DNA of 64,000 bases from Metarhizium brunneum. Lineage: Eukaryota > Ascomycota > Sordariomycetes > Hypocreales > Clavicipitaceae. This document shows, piece after piece, positions 33,186 to 45,097 of this stretch. The position numbers and the translations under genes were made by a program. Every line of letters begins with the position of its first letter. Position 1 is the stretch's first letter. The stretch lies in the NCBI RefSeq assembly GCF_013426205.1, contig NC_089424.1:1736001-1800000 (forward strand), given 5' to 3'. The notes beneath the pieces are model-generated. The model was given only the letters and a program-made list of their open reading frames with translations, was not told the origin of the DNA and searched no databases.

Positions 33186-35335
33186 TCATGGCACTCCAAA
33201 GTGCCTGTGAAAGAACCAGGGATGCTCGTCTGGGTAATACCTTCGTCCTGGGACTTGCATGGGGATTGGTATTGTGCCTTGGAAAACATTCATGTCAACA
33301 GGGCCACTTCCTTGTTCAAAAGCACGAACAGGTAGGACAACTCCGCACTCCCAATTGCGACATATCATCTTTTTCTGCCCTGAAGCCCTGTCTGTCACCA
33401 CGCGGCCCCTATCGAGTTGTTATCTCAAGTTTCCAAAGAGGTTTATAAAAACAATACACGATTTTTAAATGGCCTGGAATGGAAAGGATTTCGGGCTTCG
33501 GTTATGATGCCAACTTACCATGCACTCTCTGATAAGTTGGCACTGCCAACATATGCCCACGCAAGTTTTTCGTTTGTACCTGTTTCTGGGCTGATCTTGT
33601 GTCTCACCAAGATGATTTTGGTGTGCATTAGTAGACCATCCCGGGTGCTGACACAATCGCGCATTAACTCAGTGGGAAAAGTCGAGGCACGCCACCATTT
33701 CTCCTGTAAACATATAGTTCCCGCCGCCTGGTTAACAAAAGAGTTAGTTTTCTGCTTGATGGCATTCTGAAACAGCAGTCTGTCTACTGACATTTTTCCC
33801 TCCTCGACTTTTTGTGACCGTCTCGTGAGTCGGGAAGTATATTCGAAAATTCTCCTGGAGTTCAGAGCAGGTAGACCTCTGACTTGGACCGGCTCCAACA
33901 TGGTTTAACTCCGACTTATCCATTCCAGCACGCCCTGGCAGTTATTAGAAACCCATGCAGTGTGACGTAGCTTTTTTAAATATCTGTTTGGGCCCAACTT
34001 ACCCTGACAAGCGTGGTATAATGCCTGGATCAGTTCGTATTTCACAGACCCCAGAGAGGCACACTGTGCCAATGATTAGCATGCCTCTGACCCCTCGAGC
34101 TGTCAAAATGTACGCACAGCTATGTCGACCTCAATAGGGTTACTTGTGGCTAAACCAAGGGCCGAGACAGTAGTTCCGAGGCCGTAATGCCCTGGGTATG
34201 ACGCGTTAACTTTTTGTAAATGACGTTCCCATCAGGACATGAACGAACCAGCCCGAGATAGAGACTCGCTTTGGTGGCTTCCAGGTCTTGGAACTGCTGA
34301 TTAGTGACATATATTTCCACATAATGCCTTGGAGACTTACATGGAATATACAAAACCGATATTCTCGGTTCCAGAGAAGTCATATTTCGACAAGCTGTCA
34401 ATCATGCTATTATCAACGCCCATGGCCCGGAGGTAATGCTGTAGATGGGTAAAGAATAGTGTTGATGTTGGACCTATGTCGTTTGGAGTCTTGAGTGGCA
34501 GGTCAATTAGAAACACCATCTAAGTATGTCAGATTCAGCAAGGTAGAATATGGTGACATAGCAGCCATTTGAGAGGGTACGCACATTTTCCATTACACCC
34601 GTTTCGCCCCAATCATATGGGACTAGATTGCCTGAAGAAATTACTATCCGCAAGTAGTCGGGGAACTTCAGTATCTGTAGTTTGGAATGCATGGACCCGG
34701 GGCCATACATAGGCGGAAAACAGAATTTGATATTCTTGGGGCTATTAATACGCATTTCCTGTTTCTGCTAGCTGATCAGCATCGTGTTCCCGAAAAGAAA
34801 TACACCGGATGGCTGCCGCTCGTGAACTAACCTGGGCGTCATCGCTTGCAAAAGCCGCCAGTAATATTTTGGTACGCGAAGTATCAATTTTAGACAAGAG
34901 CCACGCCTCATCCCACTGGAAGGAGGAAAATAGGGCAAGCAGCAGCCTGTCCCTTTGGAGCACTTCCTCTATTTTGATGTCGTCTGGTGACCTGTCATAC
35001 CCAAGAGCCCATGTCCGTTTCACCGTGCCCCTCGGAAAAGGCACCAGGGTCTTAGCAATCGTATGATTCATCGCTGGTATTGCCACTCGTTTCGGTTTCG
35101 GTATTTCCACTGCATCTTCCTCGTCACATATGATGCGATGCCGCTTGGTAGCGATTCTTCCGAGTCGCTCCTCTTCCATCTTCTTCCTGTTGAGAGAGCC
35201 GAGACTGAATGGCGGTCTCTGTGATATATTGGAGTGCCGCGATACGTCCTCGTCTTTCCTGCCCATCCGTTCTTGCAGTGGCAGAGTAATAGAAGATTTT
35301 AGCTGGTCGCTCTCCTGCTCTTCGTCGGCAGCCAT
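33186..35335 (-). CDS. TDP1: Tyrosyl-DNA phosphodiesterase 1
   Basis: Nuclear repair enzyme that hydrolyses 3'-phosphotyrosyl bonds left by trapped topoisomerase I. Nine exons (reverse): 35335-34832, 34764-34585, 34519-34341, 34286-34249, 34191-34118, 34063-34003, 33934-33792, 33727-33519, 33408-33186, giving 536 residues. Both HKD motifs are intact: MHSKLQIL (His194, Lys196) with SSGNL downstream, and MHTKIILV (His428, Lys430) with YVGSANLSESAWG. The N-terminal ~90 residues are polar with a basic patch (KKMEEERLGRIATKRHR), probably nuclear. Each junction was chosen to restore family sequence, e.g. YS-IPGSHQSE, SRAG-HYGLG, EVDIA-CASLGS. The 38-nt exon 4 is the least certain. Eight introns in 2.1 kb is dense for this window. 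The C-terminus after VPGRRYYPDEHPWFF is assumed to run to the stop. Confidence 0.9.
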
Positions 35336-36277
35336 GATTCCAATAAATGATTGCGAACCACTAGAGAAATTGACAACAATAAATTAGGTAGCAGGCCAGT
35401 ATCTGCTTTCAAAGGGGAATAGAGTCGCTCAATAGAGCTAGCAGCATAGCAATGAAGGTCAGACTCATGTTGGCCAGGATGCGAAGTACGAACGCGTTGA
35501 TGTGGGATGCGCCTTAGACGCGGAATCACGTGAGCAGCAGCCATCCTGTATTACTTTCCTTTCAGGGAAACAAGTTCGATGCAACTGAGCGTTGGCACAC
35601 GAATGATACGATACTCTTTACGACGACGAGGTAGAAACAAATTTCCTACATTTATAAATGCAATGAGATATATAAACTTGACTCATGCGCTGGCCGTTTA
35701 TCATATTTCGCATCTAGGTCTCTCGAGTCCAAGAGGTTGGGAGTCGGGGACACGGCGGAGATCGGAGCGCCAGGCAATTGCAATCGCATCAATACACTTG
35801 GAGGGGGATCTTTCCCAAGCCTTCAGCATATAGTTTCCGGAAAATTACAGATCGCTACGATAGATGTTCCAGCAACAAGAGCTGGATGCTATGTTGAGCC
35901 AAGTGCATCGCGACAGGAGGGCAAGGGAGGGAAGTGGCCCTAAAATGACTTGACCCAGATCTAGATGGGAAGTCAATGACGTACACCCTAGAAATCACAT
36001 CGATATTAAGCAAAGCATATCACACACAAGTACACTAGCCTATTCCTAAAGTCTTGAGCCTGGTGTTTATTTAAAGGATTACTGGGCCGGAATATGCTCC
36101 CGGAAAGCTATCAACTTGAACGACTACCAGGCATTCTTAAGCGCGGGACAGTCATTCACTTACAACCAGAACTTCCCTATACTCCTACTCGGGCATCCTC
36201 GGATCTGACTTGATCGCACCACAGGGAGAGCCAAGGCTTCATTATTGACTGACCGAGTAGATTCTACCAATCTTGCG
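35336..36277. promoter_or_regulatory. Divergent spacer TDP1 / FAD oxidoreductase
   Basis: 942 bp between two divergent start codons, so it must contain both promoters. No TATA box or known operator was recognised. The sequence just before 36278 has no in-frame ATG extension. Confidence 0.45.
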
Positions 36278-38125
36278 ATGGCGGAGCCTACAGATAGACG
36301 GATGCAGCATGTCGCCATAGTTGGGGGCGGCGCCGCAGGTATGGTAAGTATTTCTTTGACTCCGCGACAGAGACTCTAGATAGCAAAGAGTGTACAAGAT
36401 CCTCTGTCACGCTTCTATGTTTCCATGTAATGCTAAAGAGCGTGAGATAGGCTTGCGCAGCGACATTAGCCAATCATCCAGATAGATATAAAGTGACGAT
36501 TCTCGAGAGAAACGAAGTGCTAGGTGGGCAAGCCACGTCAATACCCCTTGATGAGCGCAAATATGGTGCAAGTTGGATGAATAATGGTGTGCAGGGTGGA
36601 TCAAAGGTATGCTGCGGACCAGTGTGAGTGATAAAGTTCGCCAGTGCTGACAAATTATACCATCTGAAGATATTCAAACATACGTTCAACTTCTTCAATG
36701 AGCAAGGGTATCCACCTGAAGAAGTAAAACTACAAGTCTCGTTTGGTAAAGGTCAAGATGGGTTCTGGACAAACGTGTTCCCAAGTACACTCGTCCAGCG
36801 ATACGCCTCAGATATTCGGCGATTCGGGCTATTCCTCAAGGTCATTAAATGGGCACTTCCAATCATTGGAATTATTCCCATCTCGTTCATGCTGCGAATA
36901 TTCTTCTTCAAAAGGGACTTTGGCGACAAAATGGTGTATCCACTGATTGCTCTGTTTTTGGGCACCGGGAATCAGACTGCAAACGTTCCATGTGGTATTG
37001 TTGAGCGACTATTTGATGACCCAAACATGAAACTCTGGGATTACGACAGAAATACATTGCTTCCAAATTTGCCCACAATGTATACCTTTAACAACCTAGG
37101 CCGATTTTACAAAACATGGGGTGAATACCTAGACGGCCGAGGCGTCAATATTCGAACGCGAGCTGAAGTATGTACGGTTCTGTCCAGGTCAAAATATGGA
37201 ATCAAGCTCCGTATCAAAGACCTTCGGGATGGAGCCACCACAGACGAAGATTTTGATGACCTTGTGCTCTGCACACTGGCAGACGAAAGTCTCAGGATAC
37301 TAGGTAAAGAAGCATCGAGGCGTGAAAGATTTGTCATGGGAGGGGCTTCCTTTTATGACGATGTAACAGTCACGCACAGCGACAAAGCATATTTCGAAAA
37401 ATACTATGAGACCAAGTTCCAGCAGGAGCTTTGTGCAGCCCCAACGACCGATATCCAAAGGGAACAGATTGCCTTTGCAAATGGATCGAAGGCTGAGTCG
37501 GCAGGCTTTCGGCCAATGTATTATACGCACACGTATAATCACAACCCACGTCTGATCGAGATGTCCTTCAACTGCAGTAACTACCAGCATCAACTAGTGA
37601 AAGGGCAAGCCAGAGGAGGCGACCATTTGAAGCCTGTGTACCAAACCATCTTTCTTGACCAGAATCAAGAAAGTCTTTGGACAATACACGAAATTAACGA
37701 GCCGGAAATTATCAAGCGCAACCATTGGCATCAGCTTGGTCACAAGTGGCAACACTACCTTCGCGTCGTTCCAGGAATGATGTTTCTCAATGGAAGAAAC
37801 AGAACGCTTTTTGCGGGATCGTGGACCCTTGTTGTGAGTAACCTATGGGCTTCCTCAGTGCCTGCCTTCCCCAAGGACTGATGACTTCATCCAACTCTTT
37901 TGCAAGCCGGGGTCTCACATGTGACGAAGAAGCTAATTTATTACGATTCAACAGAACATGCATGAACTTGCATGCGTAAGTGGAATTGCAGCAGCGTATC
38001 GCCTTGGTGCGGAATATACCGAGTTCGATGAATTTGCGACCAAGTTCTTTGCAAAATACCTTCTTCTATCACATGGAATGTTTTTTTCCAAAGAACAGCG
38101 AAATCGGAGTCGACGAAGTAAATAA
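36278..38125 (+). CDS. FAD-dependent oxidoreductase, amine-oxidase-like fold, substrate unknown
   Basis: Exons 36278-36343, 36451-36606, 36670-37833 and 37955-38125 give 518 residues. The dinucleotide-binding motif VAIVGGGAAGM (about residues 13-23) with ILERNEVLGGQA downstream marks an NAD(P)/FAD Rossmann fold. A short N-terminal spacer has no signal peptide. A strongly hydrophobic stretch (FLKVIKWALPIIGIIPISFMLRIFFF, about residues 140-165) could be a membrane contact. Near the end, FLNGRNRTLFAGSWTLVNMHELACVSGIAAAYRLGA resembles the FAD-closing motif of amine-oxidase-type flavoproteins. Introns are 107, 63 and 121 bp. The C-terminus is basic (QRNRSRRSK). I do not recognise a specific substrate; flavin amine oxidase, desaturase or a secondary-metabolism flavoenzyme are all possible. 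No biosynthetic cluster surrounds it. Confidence 0.8.
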
Positions 38126-38853
38126 AGCAAGCACAAGCAAGGAATACGGCAAGGGACCTATCTAGCTAGTCGTCACAAAAAGCCTTCTGATGCCGCAGTG
38201 ATATGATGCGACGTGAGCATTCGCGTTATATTCCTCGCCATTGCAAAGAGCTGAAAATACAAGAACCGTTGCTGCCTGTTGAATTGAATGAATTAATTCA
38301 TTAGAACTGTTGCCGAATATGTACACACACAGGTGTAATGCAGCTAATCGTTAGACATAGGTTAATTTATAGTCATTTAAATGCCACCTAAATGTGCAAG
38401 TTCAAGAGTTAATCGTGGACATGCATGTACTCGCATGGCCCTCCCAAAGAGTCTTCGTGCTCTCTCATACTAGCCGGTGACATCCTACCAAAGCCTACAG
38501 TGCATCACGAATCCAACTGGGGGAATATGAGAAAATGATCGTAAATGTTGACCATGAATATCTTTTCACAAAGAAAGTCCAAAGTCCAAAATGCTTCTCA
38601 AGGTTGTAATACCGTCTTCTACGCAAAGCTCCGTATATGACAACATAGACGGATTCAAGGTTGCTTTGTGAGCCAGATACGAAACATCTGCAGACCAATA
38701 GCAATATGCAAAGGCTCCAGCGTGTAAGAAAAAGTCGTCAAAAACAGATTCCTCCACGAAACTCCAGATTCCGAAATCTACCCAAAGCTCGGAATACCAC
38801 AAATCGACCGTGAATCATGTAAAACTCAATATAAGCCTGGCGATAATGATGCA
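38126..38853. other. Convergent 3' spacer
   Basis: 728 bp between the stop codons of the FAD oxidoreductase and the decapping-activator gene. No coding signal or structured RNA was recognised. Confidence 0.5.
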
Positions 38854-39999
38854 TCATCTCGAAAACAGAGTACGGCCCTCAGAATCTGGCCCCGAGGTCA
38901 TGTCTAACTTCAAAATCCGCCGAAGATCATTTTCTATCTCCGTAATATTACTAGCGCGAGTAGTCTTCGTCCCTGACTCAGTCCCAGTTGACGTCGAAGT
39001 TCCCTCGCTAGGCACGGTGTGGAGTGCAGGTTTGGTTTCAGTGGTAGTTCGTAATGGACCAGCCGTGATAGAACTCTTGTTGCCAAAAAGATATTTCTTT
39101 AATGCTTCCGTCGAATCTTCTACTGTTTCTGGCTCGTTTAAGTAACCAGCGGTCTGGCCTTTGGTGAAAGAAGTGTTACTGTTTGAGGCAGAACGAGCAG
39201 CTTTAATTCGTTCTTGGTATGGGGTTGAGAATGCCGGACCAAGCGGTCTGCCAGGTGTACCATCCAATTCCGAAGAATTTATACCACCTGCTTCTTGCCG
39301 GAAATAAGTTCGCCGTTGATGCGGCAGACTTGACGGTTTCGAGGGCCCTCCCATGCCACTCCATTGCAAAGGTTGCGGCGACGCCGAAGGTCTAGAAGAG
39401 TCATTTGGAATATTCTCTCGGAAATTTCGCTCTTTTTCTTCTCTATGTGCGCGAAACATAAAGTCTAGCGGTGACTCATTCATCTTGGGTACTGATGATG
39501 GTCGAAATGGCGTGGGGACGTCTCCGTCAGTTGCGGGTGGCGATGGCTCTTGGAGCGCAGCCTTGCCCAGTGCAACGGGAGATTCGCCTGAAGGCCTGGA
39601 GAGAAAGCTTGGAATGGGTAGAGCGGATGGAGCGGGAGATGCATGGAAAGTAGCACCTGCAAATGCGGTATTGATGCCGGGTTTGATCGAGGCGGATCGC
39701 TGCGGGGGCGTTTGGCGACCGTATTGTGTAGAGTCGGGGGACGGCGGAACATTTTTGGATTTTGTCCTATTCCTCGCTCTGCTTTTGCTATTCGGGTGCT
39801 GCGATGAGTAAAAGTCGCTGGCCGGAGTAGAAGTTTCGTTCATCTTGTTTGGTGTTTTCGGCGCATGAGTCCGTGGTGTTTCGAGCGCAGCGATGTCGTT
39901 CTCAGATGCATATGCCTTCTGGGCTGCCGACTTTGTGGTCTGCCGGCCATATTTCCGACGAGCCGGAGTTGTCCTTTGTTGTGAAGGTGTTTCGCTCAT
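38854..39999 (-). CDS. Edc1/PNRC-like mRNA-decapping activator (putative)
   Basis: Single exon, 381 residues starting MSETPSQQRTTPARRKYGR. The protein is polar, Pro/Ser/Thr-rich and almost certainly disordered. The key motif is FAGATFHASPAPSALPIPSF (about residues 133-152). It matches the short linear motif of the Edc1/PNRC2 family ([YF]AG.xF, then a proline-rich LPxPSF), which binds the Dcp1 EVH1 domain and activates Dcp2 decapping. A second segment, SPLDFMFRAHREEKE, and the C-terminal helix-like segment NITEIENDLRRILKLDMT look conserved-like. The frame is open further upstream but without an ATG. The family call rests on one short motif, so it is moderate. A cytoplasmic P-body role is inferred. 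Confidence 0.65.
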   Translation of the reverse strand: MSETPSQQRTTPARRKYGRQTTKSAAQKAYASENDIAALETPRTHAPKTPNKMNETSTPASDFYSSQHPNSKSRARNRTKSKNVPPSPDSTQYGRQTPPQRSASIKPGINTAFAGATFHASPAPSALPIPSFLSRPSGESPVALGKAALQEPSPPATDGDVPTPFRPSSVPKMNESPLDFMFRAHREEKERNFRENIPNDSSRPSASPQPLQWSGMGGPSKPSSLPHQRRTYFRQEAGGINSSELDGTPGRPLGPAFSTPYQERIKAARSASNSNTSFTKGQTAGYLNEPETVEDSTEALKKYLFGNKSSITAGPLRTTTETKPALHTVPSEGTSTSTGTESGTKTTRASNITEIENDLRRILKLDMTSGPDSEGRTLFSR

Positions 40000-40951
40000 T
40001 GTGACTATGGTATTTTGACAGGACTGGTAGGACGCTAAATATCGGTTTATTTTAAGATGAGGAGCTGCCGATCTGTCACTCGCTGGTAACAAGCTCTTTA
40101 CGCCGTGTCATCAACGGCACCATGAAAGAGCGAGAGGGAAACGCTGGTGAGTGAGCACTGCGTACTGTACGTGATGGCTGGGAAGAAAGTACTGGAGAGC
40201 ACTGGAAGAAAGATCTCTCTGGCAGGTGCGCTTCATCTGGCCAAGACAACCAGACCCAATGAAGTGGGTTGCTCACTCGGGACGACAACGGGTCAACTAG
40301 AGCTCGGCGGCAGGATGGACCCGGTAGTTGCATATATCCACAGGCACCGCCTTCCTCTACATGGCTCATGCCTGGGACAAAGTCAGACTCATCACAGGTT
40401 GTTTTCCATGGACTCAAGCCTACATCTGGGCTGTAAATTTGTCTGCCAGGGCTATTATTGCGCGATTACTGTGCTGTGCTGCAGGAAAAAGCCCCACCGC
40501 ATCACCCAGGGTTAAGGAACAACTAGAGAGATTCACGACCCGAGTCTCACATCACAGCAATCCCAGGCAGTATTGGAAAAGAGTATCGGACTCTGCTTCC
40601 TTCACCACTGCTGATTAGCCGCATCTGCTCCTCAGCCGAAGCTTTCTCAGAAGCCCAGCAAAATTTCAGTCGTCGATACAAACTTGCTACGGAAAGTCGA
40701 GATTCCGCCTGTTTGCGAGCCTGTGGCTCATGAGCTATCAAGGTAAATTAGGCTCCTGATGGTCGCCCCATCCTTCATACTCGCACCGTGGCTCAAAATT
40801 CAGATAGTCTTAACTATATCGTGCTAACTTTACTGTAGATATCATATTTTGTTATCTTAATCATCAATTTGGGTTCGTGGAGTAGTCTCGACTCATTATC
40901 TCGCAAGTTCGTTTCTTCCAAAGCCAAAAACGAGCATCAAAGCCACACAAC
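40000..40951. other. Divergent spacer with a possible transposase fossil
   Basis: 952 bp between the divergent decapping-activator and HRT1 starts. Both promoters lie here. A stretch around 40560-40736 reads like the tail of a hAT transposase (separate entry). Nothing else seen. Confidence 0.5.
40562..40736 (+). pseudogene. Possible fossil of a hAT transposase C-terminus
   Basis: Translated forward, one frame gives a run ending SSAEAFSEAQQNFSRRYKLA then TESRDSACLRACGS and a stop. This resembles the hAT dimerisation tail, where families read S.xERxFSxAxxxxSxxRxxL followed by a CLRxW end. A YWKR segment just before it lies in a different frame, as in a decayed copy. There is no start codon, no upstream catalytic domain and no terminal repeat that I could find. 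The resemblance is from memory and short, so chance is possible. Confidence 0.3.
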
Positions 40952-41491
<540 letters not shown>

Positions 41492-41664
41492 GATTGAACG
41501 ACAACAAAATCAACGGAGGAATAGGTTCCAGTAACACGGTCAAAGAAGGAGATATTGGGCTACGCGTGACAAATTATAAATCTATCAACTGATGATAGAG
41601 TTCTGGAATCTCTCCTTGGTCTGCTGTATTCATAAAATTTACGGCATCGTAAACCTAACCTGTC

Positions 41665-42087
41665 CTAGTGCCATCCAGTACCAGCAGTCAACCACTTGAC
41701 GGGATTTGTCTTGTAGAATGGCCAGGGCGGCACAACAAGAATAAATGTCAATGCAGTCCCTCCCAACCCAATGTACATGGCCTTCTGAATGTCCTGATAC
41801 AAATACCCAATATTGAATGCCAACAACTGATGGCGAGATGCGTTAGCAGGCTCGGATCGACAGGAGGGGGCTGTATCATACCGCAGATAGAGCCAAAAGC
41901 AAGGTGGCAAATCCTTCGGCACGTCTCTGACCGTCGAAGTCCTGTGTGGCGGGTTTGTCAGAACATCAATTTGCAAAGGTGTGCGTGCATATTTTGGAGT
42001 TTGTCGCGTGGGGAAGACTCGAGGGCGGCATCATACAATCTGTCCTTCTACAAGGTCCCGGAGCTTGTCTAGAATTTCCTCCGCCAT
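41665..42087 (-). CDS. SPC1: Signal peptidase complex subunit 1
   Basis: Small, non-catalytic ER membrane subunit of signal peptidase; helps protect membrane segments of substrates from cleavage. Exons (reverse) 42087-42037, 41941-41882 and 41826-41665 give 90 residues. N-terminus MAEEILDKLRDLVEGQIDFD, then two membrane helices: FATLLLALSALLAFNIGYLY and AMYIGLGGTALTFILVV. A conserved short tail, PPWPFYKTNPVKWL, follows. Both termini face the cytosol in the family. Introns are 95 and 54 bp. Confidence 0.93.
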
Positions 42088-43206
42088 TAGGTGTGTTGTC
42101 AAAAGTAGCCTGCCGATAGCTACGAAAGTGGTGGTGCCGTCAACGAAGTAATGAATCGAGAAATGAGATTGCTCTCACAAAAAAACAATGCTGGGTATGT
42201 CGAGAAGGAGGCTCACGAAATTACAGACTAGGTTGAAACGCAGGACCTAGGCGCTGACTTGAGGGCTGATGACGGAGATGATGCTTGGAATGACCACGTT
42301 GAGCTTTGCAGGCTGGCTGTCAGGTGCGGGCCTGCCGGCCATGGAGCCCAGTTCACCCTAGCCGGAAGTGGTTCCGCGGGCCAGGAGGGCGCTCCGCGCT
42401 CCGAAGAAAAGGTCAAGTGGCGCCGCAATATTATGGCCACCCAGCGACTAGGTGAGAAAAAACAAATCTCCTGCATGGTCCTCACTTCGACCGACTGTGA
42501 TTTTTTTGCTGCTTCTCGCAGGCACATTATGGTCGCATTTTTGTCCAACTCATCGTTTCTCTGCCGGTACTGAAAGCCTACACATCAAACCGCATTGCTC
42601 TCATCGCAGCTACAATTCTTCGCATAAATTGTCCAATCTTCGGATTCTCCTCTCCAGGTGCGGAGTACTAGAGCCTGCTCTGCGGCACATATCTCGCGGG
42701 GAGGGCTGCAAGTTTTTATTGCGGGAAACCCATAACACCCTTCTCAATAACTCTTTACAAACCTTCAAGTTGGCTCAACTCGCCCTTACAATCACACCAC
42801 CCTCTTCGCTTCTTGGACCTGGCTGCTGGGTCTATAGCGGAGTGAACAAGAAGCCTCCATAATTGGGCTTTAGGCTTTCTATTTTCGTTCGGTTATTCGC
42901 ATTCCAATACTCGTTCACTACCACCTCCTTCCGAGGACCTGGCTTACAAATAGCCACGGTTTTGCTACTATACCACCTCTCGGCGCGCATCCGCCGCGCC
43001 GGGTTGAGGACTGTCAACTTTGCGATTTGTCTGGGAAACGGCCGTCCGCCTCTTCAGTTAATTATGATCACTCATCATTAAGCCGTGGTTTTGTTCATCG
43101 CTTTTGGCTAAGCTCTTTGGAAATTTCGACTGGCAAGTTCTGTACAATCCCGCTTTGACTTCAAGAGGGTGGTTTTTAGAGGACAGCACCGCCACCACTG
43201 TACAAT
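42088..43206. other. Divergent spacer SPC1 / CorA transporter
   Basis: 1.12 kb with no protein-like frame. The last ~350 bp is pyrimidine-rich with short CT and TTC runs and is probably the promoter and leader of the transporter. No tRNA or repeat family recognised. Confidence 0.5.
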
Positions 43207-45097
43207 ATGTCCGACCAAGACGGAATGGTTCCCGACACCGGGTATGATACCCCTGTGCCTGAGCTTGATGACCATCGTTATGAATCCAATGTATCGCAAC
43301 GGCTAGAGAGACCACGCCGAGGGACGTTTGACTCTCTATATGGCTCCCGTCAAATTGACACTGACGCGGGACCCTTTACACCAGACATCAGGATTCGAGA
43401 TTTTGAGGAAGCCATCATAGATGAAGATGCTCTTGAGGTACCGCAGATGGCTCGACACAGTCGTCGGCTTACAGTTGAGACAATAAATGAAGGCAGATCA
43501 ATCTCTCCTCCCAATTCGGTTAAAGCGTTCGCTCAAGCCCGACGACGTGAAAGAGACATGTCATTCTCGGAGCCAAAGTGCGACCATGAAGAAGGGCACG
43601 GACGGTCTATGTCAATATCCAGTCGACGCAGCCATCGAAGCAGGGCTCGAACTATAGAGAAGGATGCGAGAAGTCTGTTGACAGATAAAGCTGCCGAGGA
43701 GGATGTATGCTTCCCATTACAGGACGGGCATAGAAATCACGAACTTCGAATCGACTTCGACTATTTGGAAAATTTCATCAATGCGGAACGAGCTGCTCAA
43801 GCACATAGTCGACCGATGCCTTCTGAATTCGAAGACTTGCGAATTGAGTCTACAACTAGCCACCGAAACCAAGTGCCTACGGTGGATGGTGACATACTGG
43901 AAATCCCATCGGATGACTCTATACAAGAGAAACGCCCCACCGAAGTCGATTCGAAGCCAACTCCCCACGCAACTGATGGTAATCGTTTCAGTTTTTTTTC
44001 CTCGGCATGGGAGTCAACAATCCACGCCGCCGAAATGGGCGATCTCGTTCTCCCTGGAGAGGATATTCGGGGTCTCTTTGAGCTACCCGAAGATGAAGCA
44101 GATGGTGTTTGGTGGCTGAATGTGAATACAGCATCCAAAGAAGAAGTCCAAGGAATTTGCAAGGCGTTCGGGGTGCATCCTCTTACCATTGAAGATATTA
44201 TTACACAAGAAGCCCGGGAGAAGATCGAGCTCTTTCCATCGTACTATTTCGCGTGCTTCCGATCCTTCAATGTCGTTGAAGAGCCCGATGGTATTGAGTA
44301 TGAGCCCTTCAACATATATGTTTTAGTATTCCGTGAAGGCACACTCAGTTTCAGCTTTGCCCCGAACTCACATGCATCTCAAGTTCGGAAAAGAATTACA
44401 GCCTTAAAGGAGTACGTCTCTCTTAGCAGCGATTGGATATGCTATGCATTGATGTAAGTGTCCCATACCAAACATTCCAATGGCGATGGCAGTTAGACTC
44501 ACCAATATGCCAAAAAGCGATAATATCGTTGATTCTTTTGCCCCTGCCATCCGCACTATCGAACTAGAAGCAGATGCGATTGAGGATGAAGTGTTTGTAA
44601 TGCGCCAAGATGACTCGAGCTCGTTTCTTCGTTCCATAGGCCGTGTTCGTAAAAACTGCATGGCTTTAATGCGACTTCTTGGAGGTAAGGCTGATGTCTT
44701 GCGAGGGTTCACCAAGCGATGCAACGAAAATTACCAAGTCACACCGCACATGGACATTGGTATGTATTTGGGCGATATTCAAGATCATGTTGTTACAATG
44801 GCAACAAATCTCGGCCACTTTGAGAAGATGCTGTCACGAGCACACAGCAACTACCTGGCGACACTTTCGATCAACAATATTTCACAAGGAACAGACACGA
44901 ACAGGGTCTTGAGCAAGATCACGTTTCTTGCATCCGTTCTTGTGCCACTTAACCTCATTAGCGGTGTGTTTGGAATGAATGTCACTGTGCCGTTTCAAGG
45001 CACTGGCAGTCTCGCCGCGTTCTTCACTATTATTGGGATCATGGTATTTGTTTGCTCACTGATTCTGGGATTGGCTCGTTGGAAGAGGTACATTTGA
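43207..45097 (+). CDS. CorA-family magnesium transporter (Alr1/Mnr2-like)
   Basis: Membrane Mg2+ transporter. Exons 43207-44453 and 44518-45097 give 608 residues; the 64-bp intron falls in CYAL-IDNIVDSF. The first ~270 residues are polar, with many Arg/Ser and acidic runs (SISSRRSHRSRARTIEKDAR), typical of the fungal Alr/Mnr2 cytosolic extension. The CorA domain follows from VWWLNVNTASKEEVQGICKA, with the long coiled helix (IRTIELEADAIEDEVFVM). Two membrane helices end the protein; the first terminates in the signature GMN (LISGVFGMNVTVPF, about residue 565). The C-terminus is short and basic (ARWKRYI). Plasma-membrane Alr-type and vacuolar Mnr2-type proteins share these features, so location is open. 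Confidence 0.92.

Noticed and set aside
32657..33289. 210-codon reverse-strand frame overlapping the TDP1 3' end
   Set aside because: Overlaps the well-supported last TDP1 exon in another frame, has no ATG-supported start with good context and no recognisable domain.
37970..37998. GTAAGT...GCAG pair inside the last exon of the FAD oxidoreductase
   Set aside because: Only about 20 bp apart; the unspliced reading ACVSGIAAAYRLGA matches the family-like C-terminal motif.
42228..42573. Overlapping ~105-codon frames on both strands upstream of the CorA gene
   Set aside because: Both are Pro/Ala/Gly/Ser-rich shadows in a GC-rich patch with no family match.
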